Origin: Chloroflexota bacterium
GTDB taxonomy: Bacteria > Chloroflexota > Limnocylindria > P2-11E
Assembly: GCA_027310565.1 (NCBI GenBank)
Contig: DAIDAP010000030.1
Location: 62,001 to 126,000 of the forward strand
Direction of reading: 5' to 3'
Length of the DNA: 64,000 nucleotides
Shown here: positions 48,598-58,721 of the stretch, piece by piece
Numbering within the stretch: the stretch's first letter is position 1
Layout of the letters: each line of letters opens with the position of its first letter
Translations under genes and position numbers: made by a program
Notes under the pieces: model-generated
Told to the model about the DNA's origin: nothing
Databases searched by the model: none
What the model saw: the letters and a program-made list of their open reading frames with translations, nothing else

Positions 48598-49928
48598 ACC
48601 TCCGCCTTCGTCTCGCCGAGATCGCGGAACCGCGTCAGCTCCGACTGGAAGTGCAGGTCGAAGTCGCCCGTCGGTCCGTTGCGGTGCTTCGCCAGCTTGA
48701 GCCGCACCACGCTCTCGTCGCGGTCCTTGCGGTCCTTCTGCCAGAGGAAGAGGACGAGGTCGGCGTCGGCCTCCAGCGCGCCGCTCTCTCTCAGATCCGA
48801 GAGCATCGGCTCCGTGCCACGCATCTCGATCTGGCGCGAGAGCTGCGACAGCGCGACGACCGGGACCCGCAGCTCGCGCGCGATCGCCTTCAGCGAGCGG
48901 CTGATCGCCGCGACCTCCTGCACGCGGTTCTCGTCGTTGCCCGCGCCCTCGATGAGCTGGAGGTAGTCGATGACCACGAGGTCGAGGCCGCGTTCGGCCT
49001 GGAGCCGCCGCGACTTCGCGAGCACGTCGGTCACCGTGAGCCGGCTCGACTCCTCGACGTAGATCGGCGCCTGCTGGAGGCGCGCCGACGCGTCGGAGAT
49101 CGACACGAACTCCTGCGGCGTGAGGCGGCCGCGGCGCAGCCGGTTGCCGTCGATCTCGGTGGTCATCGAGATGAGGCGCTGCACGAGCTGCATCTCGCTC
49201 ATCTCGAGCGAGAACACGGCACACGTCCGGCGCGCGACGACCGCCGCGTTCCACACGATGTTCAGGGCGAAGCTCGTCTTGCCGAGCCCGGGGCGGCCGG
49301 CGAGCAGGATGAGGTCGGACGGCTGAAGCCCGCCGGTCTTCGCGTCGAGGGTGGGGAAGCCGGTGAGCACGCCCTCGTGGTGGTCGTCGGCGCGCGCGCT
49401 GATCTGGTCGGCGAGACGCCGCAGGGCGACCTCGAGCGGGACGACGTCGCGGTGCAGGTTCGACTCGCTGATCGCGAACAGGAGCTCCTGCGCGTCCTCC
49501 ACCGCGGACCTCGGGTCGTCGCGCGTGAGCGCGAGGTGCGCGACCTCGTTCGCGGCGCCGATGAGCCGCCGCAGCAGCGCGGTGCGCTCGACGATGGTCG
49601 CGTACGTCTCGGCGTGCGCGACCGTCGGCACGTTCTGCATGAGCCCGACGAGGAACTGCGCGCCGCCCACCGCGTCGAGCTCCCCCCGCGCGCCGAGCTC
49701 GGCCTGGACGCTCTGGAAGCCGAGCGCCTCGCCGCGCTCGGCGACGCGCTCGATGGCCGCGAGGACGAGGCGGTGCTGCTCGCGCGACAGCTCCGCCGCG
49801 GCGATCCGGCCCCGGACGCTCTCCTCGAAGACGTGCGGGTCGATGAGGATCGAGCCGAGGAGGCTCGCCTCGGCCTCGGGCTTCTCCGGCGGCGGCTTGG
49901 GGCCCGCCCGCCGCACGTCGACCGTCAT
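48594..49928 (-). CDS. Second replicative DNA helicase (DnaB-like)
   Basis: 444 residues from the ATG overlapping the stop of the first dnaB (ATGA). N-domain EAEASLLGSILIDPHVFEES; RecA core with LILLAGRPGLGKTSFALNIV (Walker A), DLVVIDYLQLIEGAGNDENR (Walker B), VPVVALSQLSRQIEMRGTEP, LSDLRESGALEADADLVLFL, then KLAKHRNGPTGDFDLHF. No intein. Bacteria usually keep one dnaB; this one is a full paralog in the same operon. Might form mixed hexamers or serve repair. Confidence 0.85.
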   Translation of the reverse strand: MTVDVRRAGPKPPPEKPEAEASLLGSILIDPHVFEESVRGRIAAAELSREQHRLVLAAIERVAERGEALGFQSVQAELGARGELDAVGGAQFLVGLMQNVPTVAHAETYATIVERTALLRRLIGAANEVAHLALTRDDPRSAVEDAQELLFAISESNLHRDVVPLEVALRRLADQISARADDHHEGVLTGFPTLDAKTGGLQPSDLILLAGRPGLGKTSFALNIVWNAAVVARRTCAVFSLEMSEMQLVQRLISMTTEIDGNRLRRGRLTPQEFVSISDASARLQQAPIYVEESSRLTVTDVLAKSRRLQAERGLDLVVIDYLQLIEGAGNDENRVQEVAAISRSLKAIARELRVPVVALSQLSRQIEMRGTEPMLSDLRESGALEADADLVLFLWQKDRKDRDESVVRLKLAKHRNGPTGDFDLHFQSELTRFRDLGETKAEV

Positions 49929-52513
49929 ACCGGCGTCCCGTCGTCGCGCGCCTTGCTGAAGAAGCGCGCCTGCTCGGCGGCGAAGAGCAGGTCGAAGATC
50001 CCCGTGGGTCCGTTGCGGTTCTTCGCGACGCTGCCGTGGATGAGCCGCGGCGCGCCCGGCGGCGCGTCCTCCTTGTCCCGCCACAGCATCATCACGATGT
50101 CGCTGTCCTGCTCGAGGGCTCCGGAGTTGTGCGAGACGATCCCGTCCGCGAGCCAGCACGAAGGACCCGGCACGGTGAGGTCGAAAACGTCTTCTTCGCC
50201 GTCCGGCAGGACGTCGAGGACCCGATCCCAGAACAGGTCGTTCGCCGACAGATCGAGGAGCACATCGTCCTCGAGCAGCCGTGCGTAGTCGAGGAGCGTC
50301 ACGCGCGACGGCGCGAACTTGAAGTGCGCGGTCCCGCCGTAGGTCGTCCCGCGCAGGGCTGCCATCGCTCGATGAGGGATGCCTCGTTCGCGCATGCGGC
50401 GCTTGACGATCTCGAAGACCTCACGTGGCACCGTGTCGACGTTCGTGTTGGCGGTGACGTCGGCGAGCGCCATGCTGAGCTCTATCGCCGGCCGGGTCCG
50501 CGGCCCAAAGGCGCCGATCCGCTGCAGGAAGATCCGCTGGTGGTCGACACCGGAGACATGGACCTGGTACCCGGGCTTGTAGCCCTCCTCCTCCTCCTCC
50601 TCCACGCGCGCGGTGCGCGCGACGATGCCGAATCGCAGAAGCAGGGCCGAGACGTCTTCAGCGAGGCCACGGCTGTTCGTCGCGTAGGAGATGCTGCCGT
50701 CCTTGCCGTCCGCTCGCGTGCCGATCGAGCCGTCCGTCGCCCAGAGATGGCGAAGGAGGATGGCGAGGTCCGTATCGGGCAGTCCGAACACCGCACGCGG
50801 CAGACGCTTCTGATGTGATCTCTGTCCGAAGATGCCCAGCTCCCGCAGCCACGCGTTCACGCCCGCGGGATGCCATCGATTCCCATTGCCGCTGATGAAC
50901 AGCTGGTGCCAGCCGTTGATCGGTTTCTGCGGGTAGATGACCGCTCCGAACTCGGTCATCGCCGCTCGGGCGACGATGTCGAGGTTCTCGGCCGAGCTTG
51001 ACGTGTAGCGCAGTGGCTGACGGACGAGGTAACTGCCGTCACCGATCAGGTGTCCGAGAAGCGCGAGGCGGAGCTCGGGCCACGTCGTTTCGTTCGCAGG
51101 CTCAGGGAGCCGTCGCGCTATCGCCAGCCGGTCGCCCCTCGACAGGTCACGGACTCGCTTCCACTCGCCGAACGCGTGAAGACGGTGATCGGCTGTCGCG
51201 CGGATCTGGCGCCCCGACGCAAGACGCACTCGATACACCTGCCGTCGCCCGACCCTCCAGACGAGGTCGCTCCGTGCCTTCACGAGTCGCCCCTCCTTGA
51301 TGGAGAGGATGTCGGGGTGGGTGCCGACGAGCTCCCGGATCGGGACGCGGCCACCATCCGCGAGGCACACGAGCGTGTCGCCGGTCACACATTCACGGAG
51401 GGTCGAGAGCTTCGGCTCGAGGCCCGCATCGCCCGCGGCGCGCGAGAGCTGCGACAGCCCGATGACGACGACGTTGAGCTCGCGCGCGAGCGACTTGAGA
51501 TTGCGGGTCACCGTCGCGATCTCCTGGACCCGGTTCTCCTCTTCGCCGCCGGTGCGCACGAGCTGGACGTAGTCGACGATGATCACCTCGAGGCGATCGT
51601 GCGTGCTCGCGCGCCGCGCCTTGGTGCGCAGCTCCATGATCGAGATGCCCGGCGTGTCGTCGATGAGGATGGGCACGCCCTGCAGCGCGCTCGCGGCCTC
51701 GGTGTCGAACACGTTGCCGGTGCGCAGGGCGAGCAGGTCGCTGCGGCTGTTCATCGCGAGGAAGCGGCTCACGATCTGCTTGGCGTCCATCTCGAGCGAG
51801 AACACCAGCGCCGGGTGGCCGCGCTTGGCGACGTTGTACGCGATCGCGAGGCCGAGGCTCGACTTGCCGACCGAGGGGCGCGCCGCGAGCACGATGAAGT
51901 CCCCCGGCGTGAAGCCCTCGGTGAAGAAGTCGATCTCGCGGAATCCGCTCGGGATCCCGCTCACCTCGTACGGCCGGTCCACGCGCTCGGTGAGGTGCTC
52001 GAAGTTGTCCTGGAGCGCGGTCTGGATGTGCCGCAGCTGGACGTTCGCGGACTCGTCGCGCAGCGCGAAGATGCGCTGCTCGGCGCGGTCGAGGAGCAGC
52101 GGGATGTCGGTCGGCTCGCCGTAGGCGTCGGCGGCGATGGCCGTCGCGGCGCCGAGCAGCCGCCGCAGGATCGCCCGGTCCTTCACCGCGTGCGCGTTGC
52201 GCTCGATGTCCACGGCGGTGGGGACCTGCTCGACCAGCTCGCGCAGGTACGCGACCCCGCCGATGCGGTCGAGCTCCTCGCGCCGGGCGAGCTCGAGCTG
52301 CACCGTGAGCGGGTCGATGCGCTCCCGGCGCTGGAGCAGCGCGTAGATCGCGTCGTAGACGCGCTGGTGGCGGGCGACGTAGAAGTCCTCGCGCGCGACG
52401 ACGTCGGCGACCTTGTAGATCGCGTCGCGGTCGATGAGCAGGCCGCCGAGCACCTGCTGCTCCGCCGCCTCGTCGTACGGCACCCGCCGGTCGGTCCGCG
52501 CCTCGACGGTCAC
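49925..52513 (-). CDS. dnaB: Replicative DNA helicase DnaB with intein
   Basis: 862 residues as encoded, about 440 after splicing; GTG start. N-domain YDEAAEQQVLGGLLIDRDAI; core FIVLAARPSVGKSSLGLAIA (Walker A), LEVIIVDYVQLVRTGGEEEN (Walker B), VVVIGLSQLSRAAGDAGLEP, then LSTLRE and, after the intein, SGALEQDSDIVMMLWRDKED and SVAKNRNGPTGIFDLLF. Unwinds DNA at the replication fork. Preceded by a LexA-like box at 52525. First gene of the pair with 48594-49928. Confidence 0.92.
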   Translation of the reverse strand: MTVEARTDRRVPYDEAAEQQVLGGLLIDRDAIYKVADVVAREDFYVARHQRVYDAIYALLQRRERIDPLTVQLELARREELDRIGGVAYLRELVEQVPTAVDIERNAHAVKDRAILRRLLGAATAIAADAYGEPTDIPLLLDRAEQRIFALRDESANVQLRHIQTALQDNFEHLTERVDRPYEVSGIPSGFREIDFFTEGFTPGDFIVLAARPSVGKSSLGLAIAYNVAKRGHPALVFSLEMDAKQIVSRFLAMNSRSDLLALRTGNVFDTEAASALQGVPILIDDTPGISIMELRTKARRASTHDRLEVIIVDYVQLVRTGGEEENRVQEIATVTRNLKSLARELNVVVIGLSQLSRAAGDAGLEPKLSTLRECVTGDTLVCLADGGRVPIRELVGTHPDILSIKEGRLVKARSDLVWRVGRRQVYRVRLASGRQIRATADHRLHAFGEWKRVRDLSRGDRLAIARRLPEPANETTWPELRLALLGHLIGDGSYLVRQPLRYTSSSAENLDIVARAAMTEFGAVIYPQKPINGWHQLFISGNGNRWHPAGVNAWLRELGIFGQRSHQKRLPRAVFGLPDTDLAILLRHLWATDGSIGTRADGKDGSISYATNSRGLAEDVSALLLRFGIVARTARVEEEEEEGYKPGYQVHVSGVDHQRIFLQRIGAFGPRTRPAIELSMALADVTANTNVDTVPREVFEIVKRRMRERGIPHRAMAALRGTTYGGTAHFKFAPSRVTLLDYARLLEDDVLLDLSANDLFWDRVLDVLPDGEEDVFDLTVPGPSCWLADGIVSHNSGALEQDSDIVMMLWRDKEDAPPGAPRLIHGSVAKNRNGPTGIFDLLFAAEQARFFSKARDDGTPV
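50126..51391 (-). other. Intein in DnaB (422 residues), LAGLIDADG type
   Basis: Inserted between LSTLRE and SGALEQD, the conserved motif of DnaB that often carries inteins. Starts with Cys (CVTGDTLVCLADGG, block A) and ends CWLADGIVSHN (His-Asn), followed by Ser as +1 residue, all needed for splicing. Block B-like RQIRATADHRLHAFG (T-x-x-H) is present. The middle has two LAGLIDADG-like motifs, LALLGHLIGDGSY and LLRHLWATDGSIG, so homing-endonuclease activity is possible. Confidence 0.9.
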
Positions 52514-52524
52514 GCGGACAAGTC

Positions 52525-52540
52525 TAGAACGCCTGTTCTA
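52525..52540. promoter_or_regulatory. LexA-like box upstream of dnaB
   Basis: TAGAACGCCTGTTCTA, a dyad with six-base arms; the core GAACGCCTGTTC matches the lexA operator core GAACGGATGTTC at ten of twelve positions. It ends about 12 bases before the dnaB start. Flanks are TA rather than CG, so binding may be weaker or by another factor. Confidence 0.55.
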
Positions 52541-52642
52541 CCCATTCCAGGGAGCCCTCCCGCGCGATCTCGTGACGCGCGGAGGAAGCCCCGCGGCACG
52601 GCGAACGCTACTGTTCGGGGGCCGCGAAGGGAACCGCTCTCG

Positions 52643-52671
52643 TCCACGAACTCGTCCACCATTTCATCCAC
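52643..52671 (+). repeat. Array C: TCCAC boxes at 12-bp spacing
   Basis: TCCAC begins at 52643, 52655 and 52667 (12 bp apart): CTCGTCCAC, CTCGTCCAC, TTCATCCAC. Lies between the divergent dnaB and epimerase genes, about 100 bases upstream of dnaB. DnaA-box-like, as in arrays A and B. Confidence 0.55.
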
Positions 52672-52695
52672 ATCACCAGGAGGAGCGACCGGGGC

Positions 52696-53592
52696 TTGCG
52701 CGTGCTCGTGACCGGCGGCGCCGGATTCGTCGGCAGCAACGTCGTCGACGCGCTCGTCGCGCGCGGCGACGAGCCCGTCGCGCTCGACGACCTCTCCAGC
52801 GGCGACCGCGGCAACCTCGCGCCGGGCGTGCCGCTGCGCGTCGCCGACGTGGCCGACGAGCCGGCGCTCTTCGACGCGGTCCGCGGCGAGGTGTTCGACG
52901 CCGTCGTCCACTGCGCCGCGAAGACGAAGGTCGTGGAGTCGATGGAGAAGGCGGCGCTCTACCGGCGCGTGATCGTCGACGGCACGCGCGCGGTGATCCG
53001 GCTCGCGGAGGAGCGCGGCGTGCGGATGCTCGTGAACGTCTCGACCGGGGGCGCGATGTACGGCGAGACGCCGGCCTGCGCGACCGAGGCGACGCCGGCC
53101 CGCCCCGACTCGAACTACGGGCGCTTCAAGCTCGAGGCCGAGCGCCTGGTCGGCGCCGCGAGGGTGCCCGCGATCACGCTGCGCCTCGCGAACGTGTACG
53201 GGAAGCGCCAGCGCCAGGACCTCGAGGGGGGCGTCATCGCCATCTTCCTCGGGTGCTGGCGCCGCGGCGCGCCGCTCACGGTCTTCGGCGACGGCACGGC
53301 GCAGCGCGACTACGTGCACGTCGACGACGTCGCCGCCGCGGCCCTGAGCGCCCTCGCGGGCCGCTGGCGCGGGCTCTACAACGTCGGCACGGGGATCGCG
53401 ACGAGCGTGAACGAGATCGTCGCGGCGATGAGCGAGGTCCTCGGGCCGCCGGCGGGCGTGGCGCACGCGCCGCCGCGCCCGGTCGAGATCCAGCGCGCGT
53501 GCCTCGACGCGTCGAGGGCCGCGCGCGACGGACTGTGGTCGCCGGCGATCGCCCTGCGCCGCGGGCTGGAGCTCACCGCGGCCACCGCCTGA
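52696..53592 (+). CDS. NAD-dependent sugar-nucleotide epimerase/dehydratase
   Basis: 298 residues from a TTG with AGGAGG upstream. Extended SDR: GGAGFVGSNVVDALVARGDE (GxxGxxG NAD motif), DDLSSGDRGNLAPGVPLRVA, AKTKVVESMEKAALYRRVIV; catalytic S-T-G (VSTGGAMYGET) and YxxxK (SNYGRFKLEAERL). YVHVDDVAAAALSALAG then a GalE-like C-part. Substrate probably a UDP- or dTDP-sugar; not decidable. Stands alone between dnaB and the secreted protein gene. Confidence 0.82.
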   Translation: MRVLVTGGAGFVGSNVVDALVARGDEPVALDDLSSGDRGNLAPGVPLRVADVADEPALFDAVRGEVFDAVVHCAAKTKVVESMEKAALYRRVIVDGTRAVIRLAEERGVRMLVNVSTGGAMYGETPACATEATPARPDSNYGRFKLEAERLVGAARVPAITLRLANVYGKRQRQDLEGGVIAIFLGCWRRGAPLTVFGDGTAQRDYVHVDDVAAAALSALAGRWRGLYNVGTGIATSVNEIVAAMSEVLGPPAGVAHAPPRPVEIQRACLDASRAARDGLWSPAIALRRGLELTAATA

Positions 53593-53665
53593 GCGGCGCC
53601 TGAGCGGCGCCTGTGCGCCGGCTCGCGCGCAGCGATGTCCCCACCCGCGACGTTATCTTCGGAGA

Positions 53666-56461
53666 GTGGCCTGGTCCCCCCGCACCGCGCTCGCAGCGCT
53701 CTTCGCCGCGTCCGTCTTCGTCCTGCTGAACGGCGCGCTCGCGCGCACCGCGGCCGCCGCGGAGCGGTGCGCGAACGGGCCGGATCCATCCGCGACGGTC
53801 TACCTGCCGAACGTGACGAGGACCCTGGGCGGGCCCGCCGGCTGGGTCACGCCGATCTACGTGCAGAACGCCGGCGGCGTGCAGACGGACGTCGAGCTGT
53901 CGTTCCTGCGCTTCCGGGACGGCGCGCTCGTCGCCTGCCACCGCACGGCGGCGCTCGCGCCGGGCACGAGCCTGGTGGACAACCCGAACGCCGACGCCGA
54001 CCTCCCGGACGACACGCAGTTCAGCGTCGTCGTCCGCAGCTACGGCGCGCCGATCACCGCCATCGTCAACCAGCTGCGGCGCAGCGGCGACGCCCAGCAG
54101 GCGCTCGCGTACACCGGCTTCACCCGCGGCGATCTCACCGTGTACCTGCCGAACGTGACGCGCCGCTTCTACGGCTACGACGTCCCGTTCATCGTGCAGA
54201 ACCTCGGCACGACGGACGCGGCGGTGAGCGCGCGCTTCCTCGGCTTCGACGGCGAGAGCGGCTACGTCCGCGCCTTCACCGTCGCGCCCGGGCGGTCGTA
54301 CGTCGTCGACCCGGACTTCGAGCCGGCGTGGACCGGCGCGCCCAACTCGGGGCTCGTCGACGGCACGCAGTACGCCGTGACGCTCACCGCGAGCCAGCCG
54401 ATCGCGGTCGTCGTGAACGCGCACAACGAGGCCGGGGCGCCCGTCGCGTTCAGCCACGGCGGCATCGGACGCGGCGCGACGACGCTCTACGCCCCGTACG
54501 CCGCGAAAGGAGCCGCGCCCGGCAACACGTTCTCGCCGATCGTCGTGCAGAACCTCGGGACCGTGCCGACCGACGCGGAGCTCCTGTTCGCCTCGCTCGT
54601 CGCGGGCGCGCCGGTGCAGCGCTTCACGCTCCGCGCGATCCCGCCGGGCGGCGCGCGCGCGTTCGACCCGCGCTTCGCCCTCGGCACGACGACGCCCTGC
54701 GACGTCGCGAGCGAGACCTGCCTCGGCCCGGGCGAGTACTCGCTCACGATCACCGCGCCGTCGCCGGTCGCCGCGGTGGTGCTGCCGAACTCGGCGACGA
54801 CCGCCGCCGCCTACCTCGCGTCGCCCGACCTCGGCTCGCGCGTGCTCCTCCCCGTCGCGTTCCGGCGCATCGGCGGCTGGAGCACGCGCGTCGCCGTGTA
54901 CACCGGCGCCGCCGCGCAGCTGACCGCGCGGGCGTACGCGATCCCCTCCGGCGACCTCGCCGCGACGTTCGCCGTCCCCATCGGGGCCGCCGGCTGGACG
55001 ACGTTCGACCTCGGCGCGGTCGCCGGTCTCTCCGACCAGACGCAGTACGCGCTCACGCTCGACGGCGGCGCGACGGCGCTCAGCGCGGTCGCGCTCGAGC
55101 GCGGGGTCGGCGGCGACGCGTTCATGGCGGTCGAGAGCACCCCGGCCGCGCCGCTCGACCCGCAGGCGCGGCCGGCGAGCATCCGCGTCACGCCCGCCGA
55201 GCCGCGGACCTACGTCGGGTGGACGCAGCCGTTCGCGGCGTCGGTCAAGGACCAGTTCGGCCAGACGCTCTCGCCGCAGCCGGCGGTGACGTGGACCCTC
55301 GCGCCGGCGACGCTCGGCAGCCTGAGCTCCTCGGGCGTGTTCACCGCCGCGTCGACCCCGGGCAGCGGGACGCTCTCCGCAACGGCGGGCGCGGTGACGA
55401 CGCGCGTCGGGCTCAGCGTGTCCGCCCCGCGCACGGTGACCCTCGGCGGCCTGTCGTTCTCCGCGTTCGCCGCGGAGCCGGTGGACGTCTACACGCAGAC
55501 GACCGTGGGCATCGCCGACACGCAGACGGTGGTGACGCAGGCGGACGCCGACGTCGCGCGGATCCAGACCGACTACGCACGGTCGTTCGCCGAGCGGCCG
55601 GCGGTGTACGTGCTCGGCAGCACGCGCGACTTCGTCACCGCGACGCAGACGATCGGCGGCTTCACCTCGCCCCCGCCGACCTGGGCGAGCGGGGTCTGCG
55701 TCTGCCGCGAGCCCAACCCCTCCTGGGTGTTCGTGGACTGGTCGCTTGAAGCGTCGCGGGCGCAGCCGACGACGGTGCGGCACGAGCTCACGCACGCCAT
55801 GGAGCGTGAGGCGGCCGGGCCGAGCACCACGCTCCCGGCCTGGTTCAACGAGGGGAACGCGCGCGTCGAGGAGTTCACCGTCGCCGGGACGCGGTGGATG
55901 GCGGCGCTCGAGCGCTACCGCGCGGCCTCGATGGCCGCGCGCGGATCGCTGTTCACGCTCGACGAGCTCACCTCGCAGGTCGCGTGGAGCCGGCGCTCGA
56001 GCCTGGACGCGACCTACCAGTACGCCGTCTCCGCGCAGGCGGTCCTCCTGCTGCGCTCGGACATCGGACTGCCGGCCGAGCAGCTCCTGTTCACGCTCAT
56101 GCGCCAGGGGCAGACGTTCGACGCGGCGTACCAGCTCGTCGCCGGACGCCCGCTCGCGGCGTTCGCGGACGCCTTCCCGGCGCGCGTCCTCGCGCTCGCG
56201 CCGCGGTATCCGGGCGTCGCCACCGCGCCGGACAGCCCCGGCGGCCCCGGGCTGACCTTCGTCGTGTACGGGCTGCCGCCGGGCGCGGTCTTCGTCTACG
56301 AGATCAGCGGCCCGAGCTCGTCGCTCGGGCGGCTCGCGGCCACGGACGGCGAGGGCGTCTTCTACACCTACCTCGACGAGCGCTGGCCGGCGGGCTCGTA
56401 CACGTTGACGGCGACGTGGAGCGGCGGGGTCGTGAGCGGATCCGGCCAGAACGGTCCGTAG
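53666..56461 (+). CDS. Large secreted protein with metallopeptidase-like domain
   Basis: 931 residues, GTG start. Signal peptide (TALAALFAASVFVLLNGALA, RTAAAA). Residues about 45-470: three or four beta repeats of about 120 residues, starting TVYLPNVTRTLGGPAGWVTP, TVYLPNVTRRFYGYDVPF, TTLYAPYAAKGAAPGNTFSP, VLLPVAFRRIGGW, each followed by (I/V)VQN-type strands. Ig-like domain (PASIRVTPAEPRTYVGWTQP) near 510-590. Peptidase-MA-like domain near 640-840 with VRHELTHAMEREAAG (HExxH) and PAWFNEGNARVEEF. Probably acts on cell-surface or outside proteins. Confidence 0.65.
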   Translation: MAWSPRTALAALFAASVFVLLNGALARTAAAAERCANGPDPSATVYLPNVTRTLGGPAGWVTPIYVQNAGGVQTDVELSFLRFRDGALVACHRTAALAPGTSLVDNPNADADLPDDTQFSVVVRSYGAPITAIVNQLRRSGDAQQALAYTGFTRGDLTVYLPNVTRRFYGYDVPFIVQNLGTTDAAVSARFLGFDGESGYVRAFTVAPGRSYVVDPDFEPAWTGAPNSGLVDGTQYAVTLTASQPIAVVVNAHNEAGAPVAFSHGGIGRGATTLYAPYAAKGAAPGNTFSPIVVQNLGTVPTDAELLFASLVAGAPVQRFTLRAIPPGGARAFDPRFALGTTTPCDVASETCLGPGEYSLTITAPSPVAAVVLPNSATTAAAYLASPDLGSRVLLPVAFRRIGGWSTRVAVYTGAAAQLTARAYAIPSGDLAATFAVPIGAAGWTTFDLGAVAGLSDQTQYALTLDGGATALSAVALERGVGGDAFMAVESTPAAPLDPQARPASIRVTPAEPRTYVGWTQPFAASVKDQFGQTLSPQPAVTWTLAPATLGSLSSSGVFTAASTPGSGTLSATAGAVTTRVGLSVSAPRTVTLGGLSFSAFAAEPVDVYTQTTVGIADTQTVVTQADADVARIQTDYARSFAERPAVYVLGSTRDFVTATQTIGGFTSPPPTWASGVCVCREPNPSWVFVDWSLEASRAQPTTVRHELTHAMEREAAGPSTTLPAWFNEGNARVEEFTVAGTRWMAALERYRAASMAARGSLFTLDELTSQVAWSRRSSLDATYQYAVSAQAVLLLRSDIGLPAEQLLFTLMRQGQTFDAAYQLVAGRPLAAFADAFPARVLALAPRYPGVATAPDSPGGPGLTFVVYGLPPGAVFVYEISGPSSSLGRLAATDGEGVFYTYLDERWPAGSYTLTATWSGGVVSGSGQNGP

Positions 56462-56505
56462 GACCTGGCGCGCGCGGCGAGCGGTCGGGCACACTCCAGG
56501 TCTCG

Positions 56506-57090
56506 ATGCGCTCGTTCCTCCTCGGCATGCTCGTGGGCGCCGTCGTGACCGTCGGTCTCGGCGTGGGCGGGCTCGTCGCCATCGGCCGCGCCCTCGCGGT
56601 GACCGATCCGCTCGCGAAGGCCGACGTCATCGTCGCGATCTCGGGCGACGCCGGGCCGCGCACCGACGCCGCGGTCGCGCTCTGGAAGCAGGGCTACGCG
56701 CCGCTGCTGATCTTCTCCGGCGCGTCGCTCGACCCCGCATCGGTGAGCTCCGCCGAGCTCATGAAGCGCGAGGCGGTGCGCATGGGGGTGCCGGACTCCG
56801 TCATCCTCGTCGAGCCGGCCTCGGCGACGACCGAGGAGAACGCGCTGCGCGTCGCGGAGCTCATGACGGCCCAGGGCCTGCGCAGCGCGATCCTCGTGAC
56901 CAGCCCGTACCACCAGCGCCGCGCGTCGGTGCTGTTCGCGCGGACGTTCGCGCCGGCCGGTCTCTCGTTCATCAACGAACCCGCGCCCGATCCGTCGTGG
57001 GATCCGAACACCTGGTGGCTCTCCGACGGGTCGCGTCGCCTCGCGATCATCGAGCTGGTCAAGCTCGGCGCGGTGCTCTTCATCCGGTAA
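56506..57090 (+). CDS. DUF218/YdcF-type protein
   Basis: 194 residues. N-terminal membrane anchor (FLLGMLVGAVVTVGLGVGGL), then AKADVIVAISGDAGPRTDAA, YAPLLIFSGASLDPASVSSA, SATTEENALRVAELMTAQGL, SAILVTSPYHQRRASVLFAR: the DUF218 Rossmann-like pattern with 'TEENA' and 'Y(H)xxRA' motifs. Implicated in envelope processes. Fourteen bases upstream of purA. Confidence 0.75.
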   Translation: MRSFLLGMLVGAVVTVGLGVGGLVAIGRALAVTDPLAKADVIVAISGDAGPRTDAAVALWKQGYAPLLIFSGASLDPASVSSAELMKREAVRMGVPDSVILVEPASATTEENALRVAELMTAQGLRSAILVTSPYHQRRASVLFARTFAPAGLSFINEPAPDPSWDPNTWWLSDGSRRLAIIELVKLGAVLFIR

Positions 57091-57101
57091 CATTCCGACA
57101 C

Positions 57102-58364
<1,263 letters not shown>

Positions 58365-58388
58365 GCCGCGCCGCTACCATGACCCGCC

Positions 58389-58721
58389 GTGGGCGGCGTG
58401 CTCGATCTGCTCTTCCCCTACCGCTCGAAGAAGACGTTCGGCGCGGCGTCGCTCGCGCTGGTCTTCCTGATGCTGCTCGCGGAGATCGAGGCGCTCGTGC
58501 TCGTCGCGCTCGGCATCATCGCGCATCGCCTCGACCTGTTCGTCGCTCTCCAGCCGCTCATCCTCCCGGGCGCCGTCCTGGTCAGCCTCTCGGCCGCGGT
58601 CGTGTTCTGGTGGCGCGCCCGGCGCTGGACGCGCACGCGCGTCGAGATGCTCGATCTGTGGGCCGGCGGCGGGACCTCGTTCGGCGAGCGTCTGGCGAAG
58701 AAGCGGCAGCCGCAGGAGTAG
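58389..58721 (+). CDS. Two-span membrane protein
   Basis: 110 residues, GTG start 24 bases after purA. Hydrophobic segments ASLALVFLMLLAEIEALVLV, ALGIIAHRLD and ILPGAVLVSLSAAVVFWWRA; a basic N-terminus (FPYRSKKTFG) and C-terminus (AKKRQPQE). Function unknown. It is followed by a 213-bp untranslated region before 58935 in which I see several short G/C inverted repeats but no known riboswitch. Confidence 0.65.
   Translation: MGGVLDLLFPYRSKKTFGAASLALVFLMLLAEIEALVLVALGIIAHRLDLFVALQPLILPGAVLVSLSAAVVFWWRARRWTRTRVEMLDLWAGGGTSFGERLAKKRQPQE

Noticed and set aside
53573..56494. 973-codon open frame on the minus strand opposite the secreted protein
   Set aside because: The plus-strand frame has a signal peptide, repeats and HExxH motif; the minus frame is an Arg/Glu/Gly-rich shadow.
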